Below, piece after piece: positions 1 to 12,429 of a DNA stretch of 64,000 nt (positions are counted from its first letter, which is position 1; the number at the start of each line of letters is the position of its first letter). Source of the DNA: Cherax quadricarinatus (taxonomy: Eukaryota; Arthropoda; Malacostraca; Decapoda; Parastacidae). The translations under genes were made by a program, and so were the position numbers. The notes below the pieces were generated by a model. The model was not told where the DNA came from. It worked only from the letters and a program-made list of their open reading frames with translations, and did not search any database. The stretch covers positions 10,001 to 74,000 of the forward strand of contig NW_027195259.1 of the NCBI RefSeq assembly GCF_038502225.1. Reading direction: 5' to 3'.

Positions 1-1258
1 TGTTGATGAGATCATTCCTTTCTAGGTGTTCCACCACTCTTCTCCTGATAATCTTCTCCATGATTTTGCATACTATACATGTCAGTGACACTGGTCTGTA
101 GTTTAACGCTTCATGTCTGTCTCCTTTTTTAAAGATTGGGACTACATTTGCTGTCTTCCATGCCTCAGGCAATCTCCCTGTTTCGATAGATGTATTGAAT
201 ATTGTTGTTAGGGGTACACATAGCGCCTCTGCTCCCTCTCTCAATACCCATGGGGAGATGTTATCTGGCCCCATTGCCTTTGAGGTATCTAGCTCACTCA
301 GAAGCCTCTTCACTTCTTCCTCGGTTGTGTGCACTGTGTCCAGCACTTGGTGGTGTGCCCCACCTCTCCGTCTTTCTGGAGTCCCTTCTGTCTCCTCTGT
401 GAACACTTCTTTGAATCTCTTGTTGAGTTCTTCACATACTTCACGGTCATTTCCTGTTGTCTCTCCTCCTTCCTTCCTTAGCCTGATTACCTGGTCCTTG
501 ACTGTTGTTTTCCTCCTGATGTGGCTGTACAACAGTTTCGGGTCAGATTTGGCTTTCGCTGCTATGTCATTTTCATATTGTCTTTGGGCCTCCCTTCTTA
601 TCTGTGCATATTCGTTTCTGGCTCTACGACTGTTCTCCTTATTCTCCTGGGTCCTTTGCCTTCTATATTTCTTCCATTCCCTAGCACACTTGGTTTTTGC
701 CTCCCTGCACCTTTGGGTAAACCATGGGCTCATCCTGGCTTTTTCATTACTCCTGTTACCCTTGGGTACAAACCTCTCCTCAGCCTCCTTGCATTTTGTT
801 GCTACATATTCCATCATCTCATTAACTGGCTTCCCTGCCAGTTCTCTGTCCCACTGAACCCCGTTCAGGTAGTTCCTCATTCCTGTGTAGTCCCCTTTCT
901 TGTAGTTTGGCTTCATTCGTCCTGGCCTTCCTGCTTCTCCCTCCACCTGTAGCTCTACTGTGTATTCGAAGCTTAAAACCACATGGTCACTGGCCCCAAG
1001 GGGTCTTTCATATGTGATGTCCTCGATATCTGCACTACTGAAGGTGAATACTAAGTCCAGCCTTGCTGGTTCATCCTCTCCTCTCTCTCTTGTAGTGTCC
1101 CTTACGTGTTGGTACATGAAGTTCTCCAGTACCACCTCCATCATCTTAGCCCTCCATGTATCTTGGCCCCCATGTGGGTCCAAGTTCTCCCAATCGATCT
1201 CCTTGTGGTTAAAGTCCCCCATGATCAGGAGCTTTGCACTGCATGCATGAGCTCTTCT
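1..1258 (-). CDS. LINE ORF2 fragment (CR1/Jockey-like), endonuclease tail plus start of RT
   Basis: The minus strand stays open from about 1258 to the window edge, so the 3' end lies outside. Read 5' to 3' it gives the endonuclease motif LLIMGDFNHKEIDW, then a basic linker, then the N-terminal RT motifs SKAMGPDNISPWVL, VVPIFKKGDR and NYRPVSLT near 60-120. This order is typical of CR1/Jockey-superfamily LINEs, whose ORF2 nicks DNA and reverse-transcribes its own RNA. I checked most codons between 1 and 720 and found no stop. The N-terminal half of the endonuclease is missing: homology ends at a (GT)n tract at 1271. The clade is not resolved beyond CR1/Jockey-like. Plus-strand frames here are shadows. 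Confidence 0.85.
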
Positions 1259-1270
1259 GGCCGCTCTAGC

Positions 1271-1272
1271 CA

Positions 1273-1361
<89 letters not shown>

Positions 1362-1376
1362 TGTGTGTGTGTGTAG
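1271..1376. repeat. (GT)n microsatellite
   Basis: About 50 GT dinucleotides with two or three interruptions. The tract sits exactly where LINE homology stops, so it either grew from inside the element or marks a rearrangement point. Confidence 0.95.
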
Positions 1377-2164
1377 CGTAGAGGAAGAAGTGTGAGGTGT
1401 AGGTGCGTGTGTATTTGTTTATATACTAGTAATACCGAAAGAAGCGGATAATATGCATTGTTGAATAAATATACGTGTATGTTAGATACAGATTATTGTG
1501 TTTGTGTGTGTGTTGCTTTATTCGTGCTTCTGTATGTGTGATGTGTATGTAGGATTTGTATGTGGAAATCCAGAATTTAGTGAAAAGAAGAGTGTGTGCT
1601 TGAGAACCTTAGTGTATCATGCCAAAAATGATCAACAACAAGAAAAAAACGATAACTAATAACAATTAATTACAGTTATCGTGCAGGGAACACAAAGGTT
1701 CACACACCCACACTAATTTACGCACATAAAAACGCTAACAAATACAATTATTCGAATAAATAATTAAATAATGTAATAATTGACATAGGTACAATATTAA
1801 ATATAAATATATGTTCCAAATTTTCATTGAGTGGCCAGGTCTTGGTGGACGAACTGTGATAGAGATCTCTCTAGTCTCAGGTAGTCGACGTTCGGGTCTG
1901 TCCAGGTGGATGTCATTACAGAGCGCAGATTATCTGCGTGTCCTCCTCTATAATAACATCTTCCTCTGTATACTGACATTAATACACTAGTGTAGTAATA
2001 TCATATATGGACAGTGCTTCAAGGCTGGCTAAAACTGCTGACCTCAGGGAAGTGGTGAAGGGTGTATGGATGAACACTTGGAACCACGGACCTGGGTTGG
2101 GACTGCTGATCAAGGAGGTGGGACTGGGTTAGGCATCAAAAATACGAAAAGAGTTTCCAGAGCT
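1377..2164. other. Non-coding, no gene seen
   Basis: AT-rich DNA with short GT runs near 1499-1515. I see no ORF above background and no recognisable repeat. Confidence 0.6.
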
Positions 2165-3362
2165 TCAGAGGAAGGGAAGACATCCGGGGGCCCACGGATA
2201 GATTCCTGGACTCATGAACTTGGGGAAGGTTGGATAGTGTAGGATAGGAAGTAGGGAAGGGAGAATATCTGAGGGGACATGAACCTGGGGAAGGTAGGAT
2301 AGTATAGGACAGGGAGTGGGGAAGGGAGAATATCTGAGGGGACACAGATGGACTCTTGGACACATGAACCTGGGGAAGGTAGGATAGTATAGGACAGGAA
2401 GTGGGAAAGGGAAAATATCTGAGAGGACACAGATGGACTCCTGGACACATGAACCTGGGGAAGGTAGGATAGTATAGGACAGGGAGTGGGGAAGGGAGAA
2501 TATCTGAGGGGACACAGATGGACTCCTGGATACATGAACCTGGGGAAGGTAGGATAGTATAGGACAGGGAGTGGGGAAGGGAGAATATCTGAGGGGACAC
2601 AGATGGGCTCCTGGACACATGAACCTGGGGAAGGTAGGATAGTATAGGACAGGAAGTGGGAAAGGGAAAATATCTGAGAGGACACAGATGGACTCCTGGA
2701 CACATGAACCTGGGGAAGGTAGGATAGTATAGGACAGGGAGTGGGGAAGGGAGAATATCTGAGGGGACACAGATGGACTCCTGGACACATGAACATGGGG
2801 AAGGTAGGATAATATAGGACAGGAAGTGGAGAAGGGAGAATATCTGAGGGGACACACATAGACTCCTGGACACATGAACCTGGAGAAGGTAGGATAATAT
2901 AGGACAGGGAGCGAGGAAGGGAGAATATCTGAGGGTACACAGATGGACTCCTGCACACATGAACCTGGGGAAGGTAGGATAGTATAGGACAGGGAGTGGG
3001 GAAGGGAGAATATCTGAGGGGACACAGATGGACTCCTGGACACATGAACCTGGAGAAGGTAGGATAATATAGGACAGGGAGTGGGGAAGGGAGAATATCT
3101 GAGGGGACACAGATGGACTCCTGGACACATGAACCTGGGGAATGTAGGATAGTATAGGACAGAAAGTGGAGAAGAGAGAATATCTGAGGGGGCACAGATG
3201 GACTCCTGGACACATGAACCTGGGGAAGGTAAGATTACTGAGTGTAGCAGAGGAAGTGTGGAAGGGAGAATATCTGAGGGGGGCACAGATGGACTCCTGG
3301 ACACATGGACCTGGGGAATACTTAGATGCAACATCAGATGGGCACATAAACCTGGGGAAAGC
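2165..3362. repeat. 85-bp minisatellite, about 13 copies
   Basis: Head-to-tail units of about 85 bp, marked by gaacctggggaaggtagg and gagaatatctgagggg. Single-base variants separate the units, the first unit is shortened, and the last two are more diverged. The period is not a multiple of 3 and the unit lacks minus-strand stops, so all three minus frames stay open for 330-400 codons. These are not genes. Confidence 0.95.
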
Positions 3363-3431
3363 ATCAAAAACTGGCCTCCACGTGACAAACTGCTACTGAT
3401 AATATTAATTATAATAATAATAATAATTATA

Positions 3432-3515
3432 TAATGCGGAGATCGATCCGTGAGAACGTTTCCTTACACCTGCTGTTCCTGTTCACTTAGCATTAAGTAG
3501 GTACCTGGGTGTTCT
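3432..3515 (+). repeat. Partial SINE-like repeat
   Basis: The segment with gaacgtttccttacacc and aagtaggtacctgggtg matches the second half of the repeat at 34861-35045. A short TAA-rich tract lies just upstream, at 3400-3432. Confidence 0.5.
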
Positions 3516-4500
3516 ATATATTATGTGTTTCTATTCAGTATGTCAGTAATGTCAGCTAGGTCTGTACTTGTAGAAAAATGAGATAATTATTATATAATAA
3601 CTTATATTTACAGAGATTCATCAAGGTAAGCTAGCTCATACGTCACATAAGCGACATTACACATCGTTATCAAAGACTCACACATCACTCAGTGACATCA
3701 ATATATAAGACTCAATGACAACACTCATCGTTATCTAAGACTCAGTGACATCGTTGTGTAAATATATCACAAGAGTGATTCTTTAACTGATCCCAACGAT
3801 TCCAAGTGTCTCAACTATTTTACTATAGAGACAAGATTGCCTGCACACAGTCTAAACTTAATGGGTAATAATTAATGGGTAATATCCTGTCCGTAAGATG
3901 CATCAATCATTACGTATTGACGCCTTTCAGAAGAGGAAGACTCAATTATGTTTAAAATAAAAGCACTTAATGGATTCTCTTCAGGAAATCCTGATAAAGT
4001 AACTGGTGAGTGGACCGTAAAGACGCCACTGATGGCTGGGTCTGGTAACCCAGAACTAACTTTGACGTTGACAATAGTATCAAACTCTTAATTTTGTTTA
4101 TGCCACAGTGTGGCCTTGTATCTCAGCGTAGTAGCAACATATATCGAAAATATTGTGAGTGGATTGTGTATGAGTAATTACATCCAAATAACATCAGTCT
4201 GAATGAGGATAAAATACAACACTTTACCTCCCGATGATCCATCTTGACCACCAACCTTCCTACCTTCTTTTATACTTTTTTTTTTATCTTGGGAGGGAGG
4301 GTTGCATTGCTTTGCAATATTTTGTTTTGTCATGCATTTTATTATGTAATATGTTACATCATATTCTGCGGCAGCGGCAGCAGAGGCAGCAAGCTCTGTT
4401 ATTTTTCTCACCTGCAGAGCCCACCAACGCTTCAATGATGGCCAAATTGCAATCATAACTGCACTAACGTACGTAGAACCCAGCATGACCCAAGATAATC
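3516..4500. other. Non-coding, no gene seen
   Basis: AT-rich. A loose repetition of 'cactcagtgacatc'-like words occurs at 3660-3760. A GCAGCG-rich patch at 4369-4400 may be the leader of the LINE ORF1 that follows. No supported ORF. Confidence 0.5.
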
Positions 4501-4533
4501 AACAGTGATACCTACAAACCGAAAAATTACCGA

Positions 4534-5705
4534 GTGAAGCGAAGACTGGCCGTCAAACTCCAAGCACAACCCCGCTGCCAGACGACTACTTACTCCAAGC
4601 TCTTAACTATCCTAGTTTCTTCATCTAACCACAGGAACTCCTGTACTACTATGAGACCAACTACTAGAAGAAACAGCACTAAGAACAGCAAGGTAGCGCC
4701 TAGAAATCGACTATTCCATACCACGACCCAGCAGGACGCCGGTGCATCATCCACCTCCCTTACAACCCAGAGCGACGCATCAACAACAACAAACATGGCA
4801 GACTCACCCACCAACCCAGGCGACTCCACAACAACAACACCAACTGTGACTGACTCCCTCTCTACCTCTACTGCCTTCATAGGATTTAACCCAGCTGATA
4901 TGCTCTCAGGTATGACTAATGATCCTGACACTCTAAAGCACAACATCACCACCCTAACGGCGGATAACTTGAATCTTCGTTCTGAAAATACGTCTCTTCG
5001 TGCAACAATAACAAACCATGAATCTAAGTTACTTCACCTTGAGAACAAGATCAACAACCTTGAACAACAGTTTAACATCAACTGGCATGACTGATTTTGG
5101 CAAGACCTTACAATCAGTCATAGCCAGCCACACAGATCAAATAACTTCCCTAAACACGAAGATTGATAATGCCGTCAAGGAGTGGAAAATAAACATGGAT
5201 ACCCAATTGAACAATTATTTTGCTAACCAAGATGACAAGGCAGAGCAAGACAAGTTATCTGATGCAGTAGTAATTAACACTTCACTCTTTCCCAGCGAAT
5301 TAAACCATTCCAACTGCAAAGCTACAACTCTCCAGATCATACGTGACCACCTACATGTTAATGTACCAGTGTCGGAAATAAAAGAATCGCGGTTACTAGG
5401 GAACCAAAGTAGAAAAAGTGTTATGCTCAGATTTCACACACAAGACAGGAAAAAAGATCTAATAATTTCATCTATTAAAGCAAAAAAAGATATATACATA
5501 AATGAGTCTCACAAAAAAACGACAGAACTTCCTGTACAGAGTGAGAGAACTAAAACGTGAGAATAATGATAAAATTCACCAGTGCTTTGTACGTGATGGA
5601 CAAATTCTAGTAAGAAAAACAAATATAGGCCGTGTGTACTATATTACAAATGAAAATGAACTAGCAAACTTCCTTCATGATGCAAACATTACAGAGTCTG
5701 ACTGA
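4534..5705 (+). pseudogene. LINE ORF1-like nucleic-acid-binding protein, frameshifted
   Basis: Three overlapping frames (4534-5094, then to about 5510, then to 5705) give one continuous product broken by two frameshifts. The order is: a Ser/Thr/Asn-rich N-terminus; a coiled coil at about 4960-5085 (NLRSENTSLRATI, LENKINNLEQQ); an RRM-like middle (VMLRFHTQDRKKDLI); and a basic C-terminal segment (LTKKRQNFLYRVRELKREN, then RDGQILVRK). This coiled-coil/RRM/C-terminal layout is that of LINE ORF1 RNA chaperones of the L1 ORF1p type, which are also found in other LINE clades. No endonuclease or RT follows, so the copy is truncated or internally lost. A domesticated relative is unlikely given the frameshifts. 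Confidence 0.6.
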
Positions 5706-6479
5706 TATTAGTGACCAAATCCTTACTACGTTAGTGTATGTTACTATGTCATTATTGAATTAATCTATACTATCACCTCCTAGATAGTATTTACTACCTC
5801 ACTATCCCAGGTGTCCCACACAGTTCTTTGTGTGACCCAATTTGTGTTATCTTCCCAGATTCCCAATTCACAATTTATTTTTTGTTAATTGGATACTTAC
5901 TCTTTAATAATATCTGTATTACCTTTTTCTTTCCTACTTAAACACTGTTAAAATTCTCTTATAATCATACCTAATTTTCCCTTTTCTCCCAAACTACAAA
6001 TAACAAACTAGTGTATGTTCCTATTGCACTTCTGTGCAATAGGAACATACACTAGTTTGAGCCATCCCTCACTAGCTAGTTTCAACTACCTCAAATAATA
6101 TTCCTATAGTGATATTAATTGCTCAAACTTTATGCTATAAGGCAATTCCTACTCTCAGATTATTTTCATACCTTAGTGACTATGTTGTGTGTGCAATTAG
6201 TGTATATTTCAATTACATTATTGTTCAAGGCTCCAAACTATCTTTTGCTAGCTACTACCAACTACCTCATATTAGTTTTTACTTTTTAGAGTACAATAAA
6301 TTGCTCAACTTATTATATATATCACTTCAGATCTTACTCCCAAATCAATATCATATCTTAGTTACTATCTGCCAATTTAACTTTGTTTACCATTATTTAA
6401 TTTAGTCCCAATATCTTTTCTCCTTTATTTTAGCTTTAATATAACTTTACATAACCTTTACATAAAAATATTACAGTCC
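5706..6479. other. AT-rich spacer downstream of the ORF1 remnant
   Basis: No coding signal. It probably contains leftover LINE inter-ORF sequence. The only strong structure is the hairpin listed separately. Confidence 0.5.
6004..6059. repeat. Perfect 26-bp inverted repeat with 4-nt loop
   Basis: The arms 6004-6029 and 6034-6059 are exact reverse complements, starting caaactagtgtatgttcc, and the loop is ttct. I checked this base by base. No flanking duplication was recognised. Confidence 0.95.
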
Positions 6480-6909
6480 TGCAGAATGTGAAAATTAGGC
6501 GACTGGACGGGACTCTGTAATTAGATGGAAACAGGATATTACCACAGCTGAGTGATGTCTGTATTTATGTTGAAATTCTGGCCAGTATTTTCTTCATATT
6601 TTAGGCAGGGAGTTTTGTGTATGACACGCCAAGTAATCTCCAGATTAATTGGTGAGTGCTATTAAGAGAAATTCTCCTTCAATGTATATGTACTTATTTA
6701 TTAAAATTAACATACAGTCCACATATTTACATCAATGTTTTACCAGAATTCCTGGTGATGTATATTTCATTTGAAATTAATATAGGTCCAGAGTGACTTG
6801 TGGTGATAGAGATTGTAGTAGGTATCAAAGGGGGCCATTTTTGCGACCTAGGTGTCCTAAAATTCCTACATGCCTCTGTAACTTTGATAAAGAATAATTA
6901 TCTTTGTTA
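6480..6909 (-). repeat. Interspersed repeat copy 1 (unknown family)
   Basis: The reverse complement matches 35640-36060 over about 300-400 bp, with shared blocks such as gacacctaggtcgcaaaaat and actggccagaatt. It has no ORF. LINE copy A starts at its end. Confidence 0.7.
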
Positions 6910-6912
6910 CCA

Positions 6913-8807
6913 TCTACCACCTAGCCTTCCATTAACCTGTACTCTCACAGATGCTCCTTGATACAATGTTTTCGCCCAAGATATAATTTCCCTCCCAAAT
7001 CCCTGCCAACGCATGAACCTCCATAACGCATTTCTCTCTACGCTATTGTAAGCCGCTCTCCAATCCAATGCCAAAACACCCCCACCCCCCAACTCCCCCC
7101 TCTGCTCTATAAAACTTCTAATAACTCCGTGCCCTTCATACATTGACATACCCGGTACCCCATATTGTCCTCTGTCAATTACTTTACCTGTCACCTTTTT
7201 TATTCTATTCCCTAATATCCTTGCAAATAACTTATAATCGCCACACATAAGTGATATTGCTCGGAAATCCTTTACCGTAGTCTGTCCACCTTTCGGAACT
7301 AATACCACGACAGCAGGCCTTTGCTGCTCACCCATTTCCCCATCATCCTTCATTACATTGAATAACCTAACTAAAAACTCTCTCAATACTTCCCAATTCC
7401 TAACGTAAAAATCATTAGGCAACCCATCTACACCCGGCGCCTTACCTAAACTTGCACCAGACAAAGCGTGCGAAATCTCACTTTCCGTGATCGGCTCTTC
7501 TAATGTTACCCTATCTGTACCATCAATCTCACATTGCGCAAAACCTCCCATTTCCTTTAAAGCCGCGTCTCGAATACCTACATTTTGTGTATATGACCTA
7601 AACCATGCATCTAGATATCCATTCATACCCTCAGTCGTCACTAATACCTGCCCCTCCCTATACCCTTCCATCGCCACATGAACTGTTAATCCCATCATCT
7701 CCGTCGCCACTCTTCTCTTACGCTCTCGCCTCAACACGCATGCCGAAGGCCTATCACCCCATAACACCTCTTCCAGCCCACCCAAAACTCGTGCGCCAAC
7801 AAATCTTTCATTTTGCAAATCCCTAATATGCTCCTTTAATCCCTCAATATCGTCCACCGGATAACTAACACTCCCACGCTCGTAGCAAGCTCTCAACTGC
7901 CCCTCAAGATAAGATTTGTACCCATACTTCAACCTGGTATATTCCCTCCCACTACGAATATAAATTCCCTAATACGAGATTTTGCCACAGAGTCCCACCA
8001 ACTAACCAAGATCACTATTCCCAGGCGCCTCCACCACCAACTCCTCCCACAATTGAACAAATGACTGTCGAGGCTCTTCTTCCTGCAACAACTTTACATT
8101 CAACTTCCAATACCCCTTACGCCTTCTTGGCAACCCCTCCCAACCAATATCCACCAAAACACCCCTTTGATCAGAAAATACCAGGTCCATTACCCTCACA
8201 CTATGTGTTACGACTGTCTTGGGCACGTACAATCGATCAAGCCTAGCAGCATACCCACGCTTAATGTGTGCTCCACCACCCCGCCTCCCCAAACATCAAT
8301 CAATCCTACCCCGGATAACAATTCTCCCAATATTCTCAAACAAGGCCCTGCTCCCCTTGGTTCAACATCCTTACTCCTTATCACACAGTTCCAATCACCT
8401 CCTATCACAGCGACCCCCGGCAATCCATGCAAATAATATACCAGAACGTCCCTCACGAATTTATTCTTTACCCGTACATCTCCCTCTGCCGGGCCATACA
8501 CACACACCAACGTCATCTGTACCTGACCCCATAACCCATCCACACGAATCACCCTCCCCTCCCCCCCTTCACAATGCCTGACAACCAACGGGCTAGTTTC
8601 TTTCACCAAAATGGCCACACCTTTCAATCCGACTGCATGCTCAACATACACATTATATCCATCCACCCTCAACTCATAACCCGGTCTATAATTGTGCTTC
8701 TGCAAGAACACTACGTCAATATCATGACGCACCAAATATTCCCTAATCCACTCACACTTTCTCTGCATCCTCAAACCATTGATGTTCAATGTCAAGCACT
8801 TAAAACC
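6913..8807 (-). pseudogene. LINE copy A ORF2 (endonuclease plus partial RT), broken
   Basis: It begins FKCLTLNINGLR with no AUG, in the -1 frame relative to ORF1. Endonuclease motifs are FLQKHN and GGDWNCVI. The usual catalytic SDHR reads SDQR, losing the histidine. A frameshift falls near 8250 and a second break near 7960. The RT part has GKAPGVDGLPNDFY, SLMCGDYKLFARILGN and the motif-A segment ALDWRAAYNSVE. It ends at NGRLGG, before the YVDD motif, at the truncation point near 6913. Confidence 0.85.
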
Positions 8808-8859
8808 GACAAAGGGGGTTCCCCTCTTGACACTACCGACTTATCACCTAATCGTTTCA

Positions 8860-10020
8860 TTACACCCTTTTCCCTCCCCCCACTTTCTCGGCACACTTAC
8901 CCAACCCCTGCCCCTGAGTGCCACTTGAACCTCTCGGCATGGTATCCGCCCATGTTTTCTTCCCAGGCCTTTGTGCGGGCGTAAGCACGTCGTCGGAATC
9001 AGAAAGCACTGCTGGGCGCTTTCGCGTTGTACCCTCGGCCTTCATCAAGTCATCCAGTTCTCACCAACAGGGCATCTTATCGCACACTTCAGACCGAGCT
9101 GGCATCACCACACCCTCCTCAACCGCAGACCCAAGATCCAGGTCTGTACCAACATCCTGGCATGGATACTCATTGCCCAAAATGTTCCCAAACGTCGAAA
9201 CTATCGACGTTTCCGCATCGCTGCCATTCACTTCTGTGATGACCTCATCCAGCACTTGTACAACGTCCAGGAAAGTGATGTCCCCCCGCGTAGCTCCTGC
9301 CATCTCCTTTTCTTCGGCCCTCTCAACCTCCTCACTCCATGTCAAACTCTACTGAGGCAGTGTCGAATACGGCTGATCTTGATCCTCTCTCCTTTCCTCC
9401 ACATCACGTCGTTGCTGCTGGTCCTTATCACCACGTCGTCTATCACATTGCGCAGCCAGGTAATCATACGACCCGCACAAACGGCAAATGCGTCGCTGCC
9501 CAGAGTATGTCACAAATACCTGAGCTCTGAAATCTTCCATCACCACGTACGATGGAATAGGATGTCTGAGCGTCATCTTGACAGAGTACGTACCCTCAGG
9601 TATCCCCATATACGGGCCGGCTGACCACCTTCCTGCAGTGACCGTATGTATTGTGCCATATTTACACATAGCGAATCGGATATCAGATGCATCCGCCTTG
9701 AACGGCACATTCCTGATCTTAACCCATGTGTAATAGCTTGATACATTATGCATCCTCACCATCACAGCATGATTAACTGGTATGGCCACTTCCACCACTG
9801 CCTCATACACATTCGCCGAGCTGAATTTTACAAAAATCCTCTTCGTACCGTTCAGTGCAAGTCCACAAATCTCCTCATTGGCTATTCCGTAGGTATCTCT
9901 GATTATTGCAGGCAGAAGCAACTCCATTGATGGCCCCGTTACAGCTCCACTGGTTAATTCAATGCAGACAGTATTGATACAACGCCGGCTAGCTGCGTAA
10001 TGTTTGTGAAAATAATACTG
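8860..10020 (-). pseudogene. LINE copy A ORF1 (RRM-like plus zinc knuckle), broken
   Basis: The family start codon is lost: the position aligned with copy D's AAG-ATG-GCG reads aac-att. The product contains RRCINTVCIEL, the RRM-like VKIRNVPFKAD, and the knuckle CRLCGSYDYLAAQC. The knuckle histidine is replaced by tyrosine, so zinc binding should be lost. A stop ends the first frame at 9349. The remaining tail is found in two other frames (9345-9061 and 9048-8860), including the conserved VLTPAQRPGKK motif. ORF1 would bind element RNA in the retrotransposition particle. Confidence 0.8.
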
Positions 10021-10178
10021 CCACCAGCCAACTCCAGGGGGCAGCAGCAGCACATGTCCTCTCCACTCAAGAGTTGAGAGACGAATGATAGGATTGTGTT
10101 AATGTTATAGCCCTACATGAGTTTTATATATTATATTTTTGTAATGTCAAGTTTTAAATAAAATATCAAAAAGAAAAA

Positions 10179-10948
10179 CATAATTCAATCACTAAAGTAA
10201 GGAATCAACTAATATCGTGAGAAATATGACACTCTAAGTATATATGCTGTGTTGCATAGACATAAGACCAGAGCTTAAACACTAGATCAGAAGTTAGGTA
10301 CAACACTTGTAGTTGACGTCCCGGGTGAGTGTAGCACAGTGGAGTCAGACGTGAAAATGGTAGTAAGTACTTTGGAAGCATTTCTGATATCCATCTATAG
10401 TTATATAGACTAAGATTCGTAATATAAATAAAAATTAAACTGTTAATAAATAAAATATCTTCAAATAAGTTCCAGATATATCTCTTGAGCACTAACAGCC
10501 TCGTTAAAGAAATTTGACAAAACACTTGCCAGTGTTTTTGAGAGCTGGTTCAGTGGCTGTGCCTCACAACGACTGTGATCAGTTTAGTGATGAGTGAGGT
10601 AGTGACTGCATGTGTGTGCTATAGTGCGCAATATCATGTGTTAAGTGTTAGTGATACACTGAGTGATATAATGTGACATGTAATGCACAACGTGTTACTG
10701 ATATGTGGATAAAATCAAACGACAGATATTGTCTTGCAGTGTGTAGGATGTCGTAAGATAATCCTAGAGTTTTTTCTTTTAACTTCCAGCTTTTCGTTTC
10801 TCGCTCATAATGCGAGAAGCCTCATCTGATATTTTTCTAATTTTCATCACTTGTGTAATGTAACTCGAGTCAGATTAATGGAACAATAAACAAGTACACG
10901 TCGTTACTGTCTCAAGCTGTTGAAACTGCTTCCTTCATTCTGGCATAG
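10179..10948. other. AT-rich non-coding, no gene seen
   Basis: A 106-codon minus frame at 10205-10525 has no motif and the composition of random AT-rich DNA. I did not call it. Confidence 0.5.
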
Positions 10949-11110
10949 CTCGAGGCCTGGTCACAGACCGGGCGAGGTCTGGTCACAGACCGGGCGAGGC
11001 CTGGCCACAGACCGGGCGAGGCCTGGTCACAGACCGGGCGAGGCCTGGCCACAGACCGGGCGAGGCCTGGTCACAGGCCGGGTCGCGGTGGCATAATCCC
11101 CAGAAACCCC
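10949..11110 (-). repeat. Interspersed GC-rich repeat with internal 22-bp expansion
   Basis: Six or so 22-bp units marked ggcctggtcacagaccggg lie at 10949-11083. They are followed by gtcgcggtggcataatcccc, which matches the reverse complement of the repeat at 42455-42545 (gatcaacgcccccgcggccc). One internal segment of that repeat has therefore been amplified in tandem here. Confidence 0.75.
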
Positions 11111-11242
11111 CTCCAGTCATACAGCTTCAAACAATCATAAAAGTCGCCTTCTAATTCACTGATGACAGAGTGAAATTCAGGTGTGTAGTTGTCGAATTGA
11201 TAATTTTATAAATATTATAATACAGAAAAAGCCACATGAGGA

Positions 11243-11250
11243 TGGAAGTC
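11243..11250. other. Target-site duplication, left side of LINE BF
   Basis: tggaagtc here, before the poly(T), matches tggaagtc at 19448-19455. The following ttt could belong to either the duplication or the tail. Confidence 0.7.
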
Positions 11251-12429
11251 TTTTTTTTATTATTAAAAACGAAACTACATACAAAATTTGAATATAAACT
11301 GTAAATCATACAAAAGTGAACTCCACACCATAACCATTACACATATGTCCTCCTGCGGACGGTTATACCTTCAAACAATGTCGAGAAACCCTAAAGGTAT
11401 TCCTTCCATCTTACAACATGCAGTATGACCTAAGAATATTACATCATTTCATGTATCAACTAAAGTTTTCTACCTTCAGTTGAAATTAAAATTCAAACTC
11501 ATCCAATTGATGACAGTTGCCATTGTTAACAATGACCAGATCCTCTCATGCTTATGTCATTTCGTATTTCTCTTAATATACAAACAATACAAAATATTCC
11601 CTAAATAGTTGCTTCATCCAGTATATATATTCCTACTATACCATGGAAAAAGCCCTCTGATAAGATGACCACTTCCCATATTATATATCTTCTGACACTT
11701 GCAACAATATGTATGACATGGACAACCATGGTTAACCATATGAACTTAAAAAATTTCAGTTATAATTATCCCCCATAAACCTTTCTCTTCCTGACAACAC
11801 ACAATCCCCCCCTTGAACCCCCTCCCCATGTTAGGTTCTAAATTCACGATGTATGTTACATATTACTAACTAAAACTAGTGAGTACCTTATATCTTACAA
11901 GAACATTATATGCACATGCTAAAAAGGTCGCCTTACACAGAAGGCAGACTTTTAAAAATTGGTAACATACATACCTATACTCTTACATATATGTACATTT
12001 GCGTATATACTCTTTCACACATACCAACACCGACTCATACACACACTTTAACACAACAATAGATAAGACTTTTACAACCTTATATTTTAATCCTTTATTA
12101 AGAAAAAGGAAGGCAATTGTATAATTTTGTGAAAAACATGATTACTCTGTATCCTTTATACCAAAACGTTAACAATGCTTTGAGTGTTCCCTCTTGTAGT
12201 TGTCTCACTTACAAATATCATTTACCTTATTAAAACTATGATCATCAATGACCTCTTGTCTTTAAACACATGGTTAAACTAAAACATTCACACACAAGAG
12301 AACTCTCCAATTATACCACATCTGACATGTCATCCCTCCCATACAACTCTCATGACAATCCTACCACATTTACATATCCTTCATTATGGTCATAATTCGC
12401 TCTAGAAAAGGAAAATGGTCCCTTAGTAC

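Larger units (their letters stand above)
6913..10178 (-). mobile_element. Tx1/L1-like LINE copy A, probable twin-priming insertion
   Basis: From about 6913 to 10087 the element runs on the minus strand, from the 5' leader through ORF1 and ORF2 to the middle of the RT. It is followed directly on the plus strand (10088-10178) by a family 3' end with gttttaaataaaatatc and an A-rich tail. An inverted 5' part joined to a 3' part in the other orientation is what twin priming produces. The leader resembles that of copy D (cattcgtc...ctca). Both ORFs are broken. I could not confirm a target duplication. Confidence 0.65.

Noticed and set aside
2136..3388. Three overlapping minus frames of 330-407 codons
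   Set aside because: Product of an 85-bp repeat unit cycling through frames.
8061..8984. Plus-strand frames opposite LINE A (several of 60-140 codons)
   Set aside because: Shadows of minus-strand LINE ORFs, with Pro/Thr-rich composition typical of antisense reading.
10205..10525. 106-codon minus frame
   Set aside because: No motif, AT-rich, not conserved elsewhere in the window.
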